This document shows positions 1 through 7,299 of a DNA stretch of 50,676 nt, piece after piece. The first letter of the stretch is position 1. Every line of letters begins with the position of its first letter. A program made the position numbers and the translations under genes. This stretch comes from a virus, in the IMG/VR virus record IMGVR_UViG_3300034375_011447, positions 1 to 50,676 of that record; one strand, 5' to 3'. Below the pieces are notes generated by a model. The model was not told the origin of the DNA. It ran no database searches and worked only from the letters and a program-made list of their open reading frames with translations.

Positions 1-58
1 TAGTGGATCAATAAGATATTATTGGGTTAGAACTGCAAGTTCCTACACTCTTTTATAA
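1..58 (+). CDS. 3' end of a fibre-type gene (partial)
   Basis: An open frame enters from the left edge and stops at TAA 56-58. It encodes about 18 residues, starting SGSIRYYWV and ending SSYTLL. Joined to the last two bases of the window it continues, in frame, the fibre gene that runs off the right edge (RTLISYGLCTI, then L from the join, then SGSIRYYWV). The combined end resembles the usual ending of phage fibre C-termini, where a Y-G-L-x-T-I/V strand is followed by a short aromatic strand. The assignment as that gene's terminus is inference. Confidence 0.55.
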   Translation, partial: SGSIRYYWVRTASSYTLL

Positions 59-59
59 T

Positions 60-66
60 CTAAATA
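60..66 (+). promoter_or_regulatory. late-promoter-like box CTAAATA
   Basis: CTAAATA lies 17 bases before the ATG at 84, just after the stop of the preceding frame. T4-type late promoters are a single AT-rich -10 box (TATAAATA in T4, with CTAAATA/ATAAATA variants in cyanophages). The same box recurs in front of several structural genes in this window. Confidence 0.5.
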
Positions 67-83
67 CTTATAAAACATAAGTC

Positions 84-1103
84 ATGGGAAAGACTAGAAA
101 TACTGGTAATATATCTGCAGAGAATATTATAAGTGTTGATATTACTAATGATAGAATCGGTATAACTAGTGCTTCTCCGACTGCAACTCTTGATGTTGGT
201 GGCAATGTTAATGTTTCTGGAGTAACCACATCTGGTTCATTTACTGGTTCTGGAACTAACTTAACTGGTATTGTAACTTCCATCGTTGCCGGAACTAATA
301 TCACCATTTCTGGTTCTACTGGAAGTGTAACGATTGATGCTGCTGGTGGAGGCGGTGCCGGTGGTTCTGGAACATTTGATACTGGTATTACTACATCGAT
401 CTATGTTTCTGTAACTTCAGGTATTGGACTAAATGAATCACAAACAAATGATATTTTTGTTGGTCCGGGTATTGGATATTCATTCCCATCAACTGCTGGT
501 AAGAAATATGTAATTGAGTCTATTCATATTTCTAATTCATTTTCTAATGAATTATATTTTGTAGGAAGACATGATTTCAATGGTGGATCAAACGTTCCTT
601 TAGCACAAAGAGTGATTGTTCCATATCAAGGTGCAACTGAATTTTTAGATCAACCAATTGTTGCAAATCCATCGGATATTTTAAGGATGCAAGCACTTTC
701 TGGAGTTGATGCTACTGCAACAGGTATTGATGGTGGACTTGATGCATGGATTACATATTCTACAAAAGATGATACTGATTATGTTGGAACAGGAAAAACA
801 GTAACTACTGCAACAGGAACTGAAATATTCCAAGCGTCCACAAATCCTGCAATGCTCCAGTCTATTAAACTCTGTAATTATAATTTGAATACTGACATTG
901 ATGCTTCCATTTCAATTTATCGCGGATCATTAGCAACTGGAGTAAGGTTAGGATATTTGGTTTATAATCTTACAATTCCAAAAAATAGTGTAATTGAAAT
1001 ATTAGAAAAACCGAAATATCTTGCTGCAAGTGATAGTATTGTTGGTGGAGCATCTGTTGCGAATGTTTTGGCAGTCACTCTTTCGGGTAAATATATAACA
1101 TAG
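84..1103 (+). CDS. fibre-type virion structural protein, 339 aa
   Basis: Residues about 18-75 hold a fibre module (DRIGITSASPTATLDVGG, then GSGTNLTGIVTSIV) of the kind that trimeric phage fibres use before a distal domain. A related stretch occurs in the 2713-residue fibre at about 39830-40020. A glycine-rich linker (about residues 87-98) separates it from a beta-rich C-terminal domain of about 240 residues that I do not recognise. There is no signal peptide or membrane segment. It is preceded by a late-promoter-like box and followed 15 bases later by a glycosyltransferase gene. It is most likely a short tail fibre or a fibre-associated protein. Confidence 0.6.
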   Translation: MGKTRNTGNISAENIISVDITNDRIGITSASPTATLDVGGNVNVSGVTTSGSFTGSGTNLTGIVTSIVAGTNITISGSTGSVTIDAAGGGGAGGSGTFDTGITTSIYVSVTSGIGLNESQTNDIFVGPGIGYSFPSTAGKKYVIESIHISNSFSNELYFVGRHDFNGGSNVPLAQRVIVPYQGATEFLDQPIVANPSDILRMQALSGVDATATGIDGGLDAWITYSTKDDTDYVGTGKTVTTATGTEIFQASTNPAMLQSIKLCNYNLNTDIDASISIYRGSLATGVRLGYLVYNLTIPKNSVIEILEKPKYLAASDSIVGGASVANVLAVTLSGKYIT

Positions 1104-1118
1104 TATAATTAATTTTTT

Positions 1119-1778
1119 ATGTCTTTATTAATTGCATTGCCTTGCTATGGTGGAATCGTTAGTGATAAAACTGCAAAAGGTTTGTTTAATCTTGGAAAGG
1201 AACTAAGAACCGCAGGTATAGATCACGGTTTGTTGATGATGGCAAATGAAAGTTTGATTACACAGGGCCGTTCTAAGATGGTTAATTTCTTTATGAATAA
1301 TACTGAGTATGAAAGAATTTTATTTATTGATTCTGATGTTGGATTTACTCCAGAAGATGTTTTTAATCTTTTAAAGTATGATAAAGATATTGTTTGTGGT
1401 GCATATCCTATGAAAGGAATCCCATTAAGATATAATTACAATATTTCAAAACCAGAAGTTGTGGATGGAGAATTGGTAAAAATTGAAAATGTTGGTTTTG
1501 GTTTTGCAATGATTAAAAGAAAAGTATTTGAAGATATTTCAAAAAGATATGGCGAAGAATTAAAATATTATCCCCCAACTAATAATAGTAATTATCCACC
1601 GACAGAAAAAGAATATCATAATTCATATCATTATTTTCTAGAACTTAAAAAAGATATGAGTTATTTACCAGAAGATTTTTCATTTTTTGAAAGAGCAAAG
1701 AGTGTTGGATATTCTGCTTGGTTAAATACTAATATTAGACTTGCACATGTGGGATCACACGTATTTCAGGAAGGATAA
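1119..1778 (+). CDS. GT-A fold glycosyltransferase, 219 aa
   Basis: The protein starts MSLLIALPCYGG, a typical first beta strand of GT-A (GT2-like) enzymes, and has the metal and nucleotide-sugar binding motif DSD at residues 71-73 (ILFIDSDVGF). Next comes CGAYPMKG, and then a GFGFAMIKR segment, as in small phage and viral glycosyltransferases that find their acceptor in a short single-domain fold. The end (SYLPEDFSFFERA) fits the ED-type catalytic acid region. It lies between a fibre protein and a repeat protein, which suggests it modifies a virion protein or the host envelope glycan. Donor and acceptor cannot be told. No strong ribosome binding site precedes the ATG. Confidence 0.75.
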   Translation: MSLLIALPCYGGIVSDKTAKGLFNLGKELRTAGIDHGLLMMANESLITQGRSKMVNFFMNNTEYERILFIDSDVGFTPEDVFNLLKYDKDIVCGAYPMKGIPLRYNYNISKPEVVDGELVKIENVGFGFAMIKRKVFEDISKRYGEELKYYPPTNNSNYPPTEKEYHNSYHYFLELKKDMSYLPEDFSFFERAKSVGYSAWLNTNIRLAHVGSHVFQEG

Positions 1779-1782
1779 GTAA

Positions 1783-3618
1783 ATGACATCTGGAGTCTTT
1801 AGTCTTAGCAAAGTTTCTAAGAAGCAAGTAGAAAATGTAGATAATAATAACTTTGAAAGTTGGCCAGAAGGTGCTACCCGTGGTTATTATGGTGGTGGTT
1901 TTTCTCCACCATACATTAACACCATAACAAGACTTGATTTTGTGAATGAAACCGTAAGTGATCCTGGAAATAATTTACCATCAGCAAGATCTTTGATGGG
2001 AGCAACTTCAAGTAGTTCTTATGGTTATTTTGGTGGTGGATCTCCAACATACACTAACACCATAACAAGACTTGATTTTACAAATGAAATCGTAAGTGAT
2101 CCAGGTAATAATTTACCAACAGCAACAACAAATTTAGCAGCAACCTCAAGCAGTTCTTATGGTTATTTTGGTGGTGGTGATCTTCCAGGTACTCCACCAA
2201 GTCTTAACACCATCACAAGACTTGATTTTTCCAATGAAACTGTAAGTGATCCAGGAAATAATTTTCCAACGGGAATAACTCTTTTAGGAAGTCTATCCAG
2301 TAATTCTTATGGATATTATGCTGGTGGAACCAGTTCTTGTGTAATATGGAGACTTGATTTTTCAAATGAAACTTTAAGTGATCCTGGAAATAATTTACCA
2401 ACAGAAAGATCTAAATCTTCAGGAACATCAAGTAACTCATATGGTTATTTTGGTGGCGGTTATACTCCTCCAGTTTCACCACCTATTACTTGCACCATCA
2501 CAAGACTTGATTTTTCCAATGAAACTGTAAGTGATCCAGGAAATAATTTTCCAACGATAAGATCTGGATTATCGGCAACTTCAAGTGATTCTTATAGTTA
2601 CTTTGGTGGCGGTTATTCTCCACCATTTAATATTAACACCATCACAAGACTTGATTTTACGAATGAAACTATAAGTGATCCAGGAAATAATTTACCAACA
2701 ACAAGATCTAATATGGCGGCAGTCTCTGGTGGTGCTTCAGTCTATCGTGCCAAAGGATATAAGACTTATGGATACATACACACGAAAACATCTTACATTA
2801 GATTTGATTTATCTAGTGAATCTTCTCAATTTATAACTGCATCTAATCCAACAGGTGCAACCTGGTGTGGATTTGTATTTAATAATAATTATGGATATTT
2901 TACTGGTGGACTTACTCCTGGACCAAGCACTATTTCTACAATAGTAAGATTTGATTTCTCTAACGAAACTGCGACTGATTCCCAAAAACGTTTATTAGGT
3001 ATTGCATCTTTTTCATCTCAAAATGTCATGAACAATAACTATGGTTATTTTTGTGGTGGACAGTATCCAGGAAGTCAAGAATATAGTGACATAACTAGAA
3101 TGGATTTTTCTAATGAAGTTATAACCGATACTGGAAAAAATTTACCTTTTAAAGGTAGATATAGACAAAATTTTTCTACTAATTCATATGGTTATTTTAT
3201 GGGTGGATATTATTATGATGCTCCAGGAGATGATTGGTTTACAACTATGACTAGACTTGATTTTGTGAGTGAAACTACTTCAGTAATTGGTACAGTATCA
3301 CCAACAACATGTGATGGTCGCGCAGCGGTTCAGAATAATTCTGAAGGATATATATGTGGAGGTTCTTTTCCATATATTAACACGGTATATAAATTTCCAT
3401 TTTCTACAGAAACTGTTAGTAATCCAGCGAATAATCTACCAGTTAATACCTCATCTTCAGCTTCATTATCGAGTGATTATTATGGATATATTGTTGGTGG
3501 ATCTACGCCAACAGCATCAAGTAATATACTTAGATTAAATTTTTCTACTGGAGTTACAACTAATAGTGCAAATAAGGTACCTGTAACTATTGGTAATGAT
3601 GTGGGAGTTACAAACTGA
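1783..3618 (+). CDS. 12-repeat YGYFGGG propeller-like protein, 611 aa
   Basis: A short N-terminal module containing KKQVENVDNNNFESWPEGAT is followed by 12 units of about 45-50 residues. Each has an aromatic-glycine strand (YGYFGGG), a variable loop, and TRLDFSNETVSDPGNN. The seventh unit differs: it carries SGGASVYRAKGYKTYGY at about 2722-2772 and divides the array into two halves. Kelch-like repeats with this aromatic-glycine rhythm form beta propellers, so a propeller fold is likely. The variable loops would sit on one face and could bind host receptors. AGGAAGGA lies just before the ATG. A second 12-repeat copy lies at 7300-9129 and a one-repeat version at 4455-4688. The function as an adhesin is inferred. 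Confidence 0.6.
   Translation: MTSGVFSLSKVSKKQVENVDNNNFESWPEGATRGYYGGGFSPPYINTITRLDFVNETVSDPGNNLPSARSLMGATSSSSYGYFGGGSPTYTNTITRLDFTNEIVSDPGNNLPTATTNLAATSSSSYGYFGGGDLPGTPPSLNTITRLDFSNETVSDPGNNFPTGITLLGSLSSNSYGYYAGGTSSCVIWRLDFSNETLSDPGNNLPTERSKSSGTSSNSYGYFGGGYTPPVSPPITCTITRLDFSNETVSDPGNNFPTIRSGLSATSSDSYSYFGGGYSPPFNINTITRLDFTNETISDPGNNLPTTRSNMAAVSGGASVYRAKGYKTYGYIHTKTSYIRFDLSSESSQFITASNPTGATWCGFVFNNNYGYFTGGLTPGPSTISTIVRFDFSNETATDSQKRLLGIASFSSQNVMNNNYGYFCGGQYPGSQEYSDITRMDFSNEVITDTGKNLPFKGRYRQNFSTNSYGYFMGGYYYDAPGDDWFTTMTRLDFVSETTSVIGTVSPTTCDGRAAVQNNSEGYICGGSFPYINTVYKFPFSTETVSNPANNLPVNTSSSASLSSDYYGYIVGGSTPTASSNILRLNFSTGVTTNSANKVPVTIGNDVGVTN
1850..3600 (+). repeat. array of 12 degenerate ~140-bp coding repeats
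   Basis: Direct repeats of roughly 130-150 bp inside the propeller-like gene. Some parts are identical between units: for example the 60 bases starting near 2212 recur near 2500. The same repeat family fills the second copy of the gene at about 7380-9110, so the two genes can recombine with each other. Confidence 0.75.
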
Positions 3619-3627
3619 AATTAAATT

Positions 3628-4455
3628 ATGAAATCTTTTTATTTTATGTCTGGTCTTCCAAGATCAGGTTCAACTTTATTAACAGCACTACTCAATCAAA
3701 ATCCAGAAATACACGCATCTACAAACTCACCACTTTTGGATACAATACATTATACTGAAGAGTATCTTTTATATAATTCTGAACAATACAAAGCACACCC
3801 AAAACCAGAATGTGCTCATAAAGTATTATCATCTATACCTCATAATTATTACTTCAATACTCCACAAAATACTATTATTGATAAATCTAGAGGTTGGGTC
3901 AATCAAATACAACATATTCAAGATTACATCACTCCAGAACCAAAGATTATTTGTCCAGTCAGAGACATACAAGACATTATATCTTCATTTTTAAATCTCA
4001 TTTACCATTCCAAAACAACTTCTTTTATTGATGAAGGACTTATTAAAAACAATATAGAAATCAGTAATGATAATCGTGCTGATTATCTAATGTCTCCTCA
4101 AGGTATTATTGGAATGTCCTATCATGCACTTACAGAAGCATTTCATAAAGGGAACAATAAGTATTTGTTGTTAGTTGATTACGATAATCTAGTAAATAAT
4201 CCACAACAGGAATTGAATAAGATTTATGATTTCTTAGAACTTCCAAGATTTACTCATACTTTTGAGAATATAAAACCAAAATTTGATGAGAATGATGAGG
4301 TTTATAAGTTAGAAAATATGCATACCGTAAGAAATAAGGTAGAAAAAATACATCGTGATAATTCAAAGTTCTTAAGTGAGTATGTAATCAATAAATATAA
4401 TCATATGGAGTTCTGGAAAAAGAGAACTCAAAGATATTCTATTTTTGGACTCTGA
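3628..4455 (+). CDS. sulfotransferase, 275 aa
   Basis: The N-terminus MKSFYFMSGLPRSGSTLL contains the 5'-phosphosulfate loop of PAPS-dependent sulfotransferases at residues 9-18 (GLPRSGSTLL). The 3'-phosphate binding region follows at about residues 110-120 (CPVRDIQDIISS, with R112 and serines 119-120). Length and layout fit the bacterial and viral sulfotransferase family (Sulfotransfer_3-like). The enzyme would move sulfate from PAPS to a sugar or tyrosine. It sits between the two shortest members of the propeller-like family, and its last bases overlap the next ATG (TGATG), so the two are probably translated together. The acceptor is unknown; a glycan or fibre on the virion is the natural guess. 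Confidence 0.8.
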   Translation: MKSFYFMSGLPRSGSTLLTALLNQNPEIHASTNSPLLDTIHYTEEYLLYNSEQYKAHPKPECAHKVLSSIPHNYYFNTPQNTIIDKSRGWVNQIQHIQDYITPEPKIICPVRDIQDIISSFLNLIYHSKTTSFIDEGLIKNNIEISNDNRADYLMSPQGIIGMSYHALTEAFHKGNNKYLLLVDYDNLVNNPQQELNKIYDFLELPRFTHTFENIKPKFDENDEVYKLENMHTVRNKVEKIHRDNSKFLSEYVINKYNHMEFWKKRTQRYSIFGL

Positions 4456-4688
4456 TGGCAGTATTTTCTCTACAAGAAGTCAAAAAACTACAGGTTCAAA
4501 ACGTAACTGATAATAACTTTGAAAGTTGGCCAGAAGGTGCTACTTATGGATATATTGCTGGCGGAGGAAGTAACGTACCTTCATATTTTTCTATTATTAT
4601 AAGACTTGATTTCTCCAATGATAGTTTTAGTACTCCTGGAAATAATTTACCAACAGGAATAACGCAGTTAGCAGCAGTTACAAACTAA
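4455..4688 (+). CDS. one-repeat miniature of the YGYFGGG protein, 77 aa
   Basis: It has the same N-terminal module as the two 12-repeat proteins (QNVTDNNFESWPEGATYGY), then one repeat (IAGGG ... IRLDFSNDSFSTPGNNLPT), and then ends in AAVTN much like the ends of the long copies. So it keeps both ends and lacks the internal repeats. That is what recombination between repeats would leave. The ATG overlaps the sulfotransferase stop. It may be a working small protein or the remnant of a collapsed long gene. A clean start and stop and intact coding over its length favour an expressed product. Confidence 0.65.
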   Translation: MAVFSLQEVKKLQVQNVTDNNFESWPEGATYGYIAGGGSNVPSYFSIIIRLDFSNDSFSTPGNNLPTGITQLAAVTN

Positions 4689-4691
4689 ATA
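4685..4691 (+). promoter_or_regulatory. late-promoter-like box CTAAATA
   Basis: CTAAATA overlaps the stop codon of the miniature repeat gene and lies 21 bases before the ATG of the bifunctional glycosyltransferase at 4713. Confidence 0.45.
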
Positions 4692-4712
4692 AGTTATCTA
4701 CATCATTATGAT

Positions 4713-6419
4713 ATGAAATCTGGAGCAACTGAAAGTTCTTTTTATTATCTCAATCAATATTATTCTTTTCCAAATAATGTTGAAGTTTCAAGAAGTATTG
4801 AAGTCTTAGCACAATCAAATAAGAAATATAAAATTCTGTGGGCACATGACAATTGTGACCAACCACAACTATTAAGACTTCCCGAACTTGTATCGCAGAT
4901 TGATTTAATTGTCTGTGTATCAAACTGGGAAGCAGAACAATATATCAAATATAACCGAGCACCTGCAGAAAAGATTGTAGTCATTCCAAATGGTGTTGCA
5001 GATATTTTTCATCTCAAATCACCAAAATCTAAGACAGCAATTTACTTTTCTGGACCACACAAGGGCATTGCACCACTTCCAAAAATCTGGAAACAAGTCA
5101 TTAAAAATCATCCAGATGCAAAGTTAAAAGTATTCTCTTCCCATAATCTTTACGGAGAAGAATATGAACAACACTTCAAAATACCAGAACACTTAGAGGC
5201 AATTGAAGAACTGAAGTCTCTTCCTGGTGTAGAGTATTCTCCTTGTATTGACCGAGAACAACTTCTTCCTCACGTACAAGATGCTGCATTCTTTGTGCAC
5301 CCTAACGTCTGGGAGGAGACATTCTGTGTATCTATGGCAGAGGCAATGGTATGCGGATGCTATCCAATTACAAGCGATATAGGAGCACTGAGAGAGGTCT
5401 CATTCAATCGTGGTAAGTATATTCCTATGGTTGGAAAGAATACTCCAGTTGGTTGGGAACCATCTCCAAAGTTTGTGAATGAATTTGCACAAGAACTTTC
5501 AAGATGTTTTGATTTCTTCGATAAAGAACCTCAGACATTTTATGCTGCAACAAAAGAACTTTCTCAAATCACAAAAGAAACTTATGACTGGAAAAAGATT
5601 GCAGCAGTCTGGAAAAATTTAATACAAGGTTTTTCAAAAGAAGAACAAGAAAGACCGAGATATTATTGTATGGTGGACATGAAGTGTTCTCAAAAATATA
5701 CACATCTTGCATTAGACACATTTTTCAGAAATAGCATTTTTAGAAAACAAGACAAGTTTTTCTTGATTGATAATGATAAATCATTTACTAAGGACTATGA
5801 AAATATTACAGTAATCTCAAATGTTTCTCCAAAATCTTTTGCTGAAAATATGAATTTCATTCTTAAGCAAGCAATTATGGATGGTGTAGATTTTGTTGGA
5901 TTGAGTAATGATATTGTCTTTACAAAAAACTGGAATCAAAATTTGGGCGACTTAAATTCAATTTCAATTCCATTATGTAATCAACATCTAAATGGTGATT
6001 GGATAAAAAATGAAATGGAACTTGAAGAATTTGTTGGAAAAGAAGAATCCCTCAATCAAATTGCCTCTCAAATTACGTCAAACATACCAAATATAGCACC
6101 AAACTTGATCAAAGCATTTTACTGTTTTTATATTCCACATGAAGTCAGTTCAAAGGTTGGATTATTTGATGAAGAATTTGGAAAAGGTGGTGGTGAAGAC
6201 ATAGATTATACATTGAGATCTGAGCAATTTAAATATGAAACAAAGTTTAATCTTCAGTCATATCTACTTCATTTTTCTCATAGATCTTTGGATTATGAAA
6301 CAACCGAAGAAAAGGATTCAAGAACCGAACAATTATATAAACATTTTTGTAAAAAATGGGGAAAGGAAGTTGCGGATAAAAGATTATCTCTTGCAGTAAC
6401 ACAAAGATTTGCACCATAA
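4713..6419 (+). CDS. bifunctional glycosyltransferase (GT4-like plus GT2-like), 568 aa
   Basis: Residues about 1-305 are a GT-B enzyme of the GT4 type: VIPNGV, a strand IYFSGPHKGI that opens the C-terminal Rossmann half, and the E-x7-E region ETFCVSMAEAM near residues 201-213. Residues about 315-568 are a GT-A domain with FLIDND, LSNDIVFT and the GLFDEEFGKGGGEDIDY acceptor/catalytic region followed by LHFSHRS. The first residues (MKSGATESS) begin at what is normally the glycine-rich GGAE loop, so the usual first beta strand of GT4 enzymes is missing. The frame is closed upstream by the preceding stop, so this is either a real N-terminal truncation or a degenerate start. Neighbouring genes suggest glycan synthesis on fibres. 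Confidence 0.75.
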   Translation: MKSGATESSFYYLNQYYSFPNNVEVSRSIEVLAQSNKKYKILWAHDNCDQPQLLRLPELVSQIDLIVCVSNWEAEQYIKYNRAPAEKIVVIPNGVADIFHLKSPKSKTAIYFSGPHKGIAPLPKIWKQVIKNHPDAKLKVFSSHNLYGEEYEQHFKIPEHLEAIEELKSLPGVEYSPCIDREQLLPHVQDAAFFVHPNVWEETFCVSMAEAMVCGCYPITSDIGALREVSFNRGKYIPMVGKNTPVGWEPSPKFVNEFAQELSRCFDFFDKEPQTFYAATKELSQITKETYDWKKIAAVWKNLIQGFSKEEQERPRYYCMVDMKCSQKYTHLALDTFFRNSIFRKQDKFFLIDNDKSFTKDYENITVISNVSPKSFAENMNFILKQAIMDGVDFVGLSNDIVFTKNWNQNLGDLNSISIPLCNQHLNGDWIKNEMELEEFVGKEESLNQIASQITSNIPNIAPNLIKAFYCFYIPHEVSSKVGLFDEEFGKGGGEDIDYTLRSEQFKYETKFNLQSYLLHFSHRSLDYETTEEKDSRTEQLYKHFCKKWGKEVADKRLSLAVTQRFAP

Positions 6420-6422
6420 ATA
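6415..6422 (+). promoter_or_regulatory. late-promoter-like box CATAAATA
   Basis: CATAAATA overlaps the end of the preceding glycosyltransferase and lies 31 bases before the ATG at 6454. Confidence 0.45.
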
Positions 6423-6453
6423 CAAACAACACTATTAGTTTAATTGGATAAGT

Positions 6454-7293
6454 ATGTCTAACAATTATGAAGCAATTGCACTTGCAACATCTAAAGAAGT
6501 TTTAGATGATAATAATGAATTTATGCTTAAGGTTCTTCAAGAGGCAACTCGTTGGGAAGAAAGTGAAACGGAACTAGCACAAGGTCGTTCAGATTTTCAG
6601 ATTGAAAAATTTATTATTCATGACAACTTTACGATTCCATCAGCATTTAAGGCAGCACTTATCAATCGTAGAAGTGTAGCGGAAGGTCTTCTACAACAAG
6701 TCATTGAAGCAAAGAGATCGGCAAGAGAATTTCATTATAAGTGGGACGGGAAGGATAAGACTCAACCAATTTGGTGGAAAACTCGTGAAGGTGGTGAACA
6801 ACTATGTTGGTATGATATCGATGAGTTTCATTTTCACCGTATGCTTGAAGGTTTGAATCGTGGATTTAAAGCAGCAGTAGAAGAACTTGAATGTTTTGAT
6901 AAATTGATTAATCGTTTGATTGAATTGAATGGTGGTAAATTAGTTTCAAGAGATCAATATAATGAAGATCAACCAAATTACTGGGAACGTCGTCTTGCTA
7001 ATCAATCTCTTGATGATTTACTTGCCGCAAGAACAGGCGTGAATGCTGGTAATATTCGCTCTATGCGTCGTGCAAGTGCTCCTACAGTATTGACTGATGA
7101 TGTCAATCGCATCAAAGGTAGTTTTGGCGATCCAAACAATCCTATGGACTTCTTGAATAATCTTCAGCAAGCAGTTTCTGCAGGCATTGAAGAAATTACT
7201 GGAATGGATCAACAACTTATTCGCGGTGTTGAAGAGCAAGAACAAAAGCAAATTCCACAATCATTATTTAATCCGGACCTTAAAGTAGAGTAA
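6454..7293 (+). CDS. unrecognised conserved-looking phage protein, 279 aa
   Basis: I do not recognise a family. The protein is mostly helical and charged. It has a tryptophan- and histidine-rich middle (QPIWWKTREGGEQLCWYDIDEFHFH, spanning about residues 107-131), then a basic stretch near RSMRRASAP, and an acidic glutamine-rich tail (GVEEQEQKQIPQS). There is no signal peptide or membrane helix. It has its own late-promoter-like box, and the following propeller-like gene starts 6 bases after its stop, so both are probably late products. A structural or fibre-assembly role is possible but not shown by the sequence. Confidence 0.5.
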   Translation: MSNNYEAIALATSKEVLDDNNEFMLKVLQEATRWEESETELAQGRSDFQIEKFIIHDNFTIPSAFKAALINRRSVAEGLLQQVIEAKRSAREFHYKWDGKDKTQPIWWKTREGGEQLCWYDIDEFHFHRMLEGLNRGFKAAVEELECFDKLINRLIELNGGKLVSRDQYNEDQPNYWERRLANQSLDDLLAARTGVNAGNIRSMRRASAPTVLTDDVNRIKGSFGDPNNPMDFLNNLQQAVSAGIEEITGMDQQLIRGVEEQEQKQIPQSLFNPDLKVE

Positions 7294-7299
7294 AAATCA

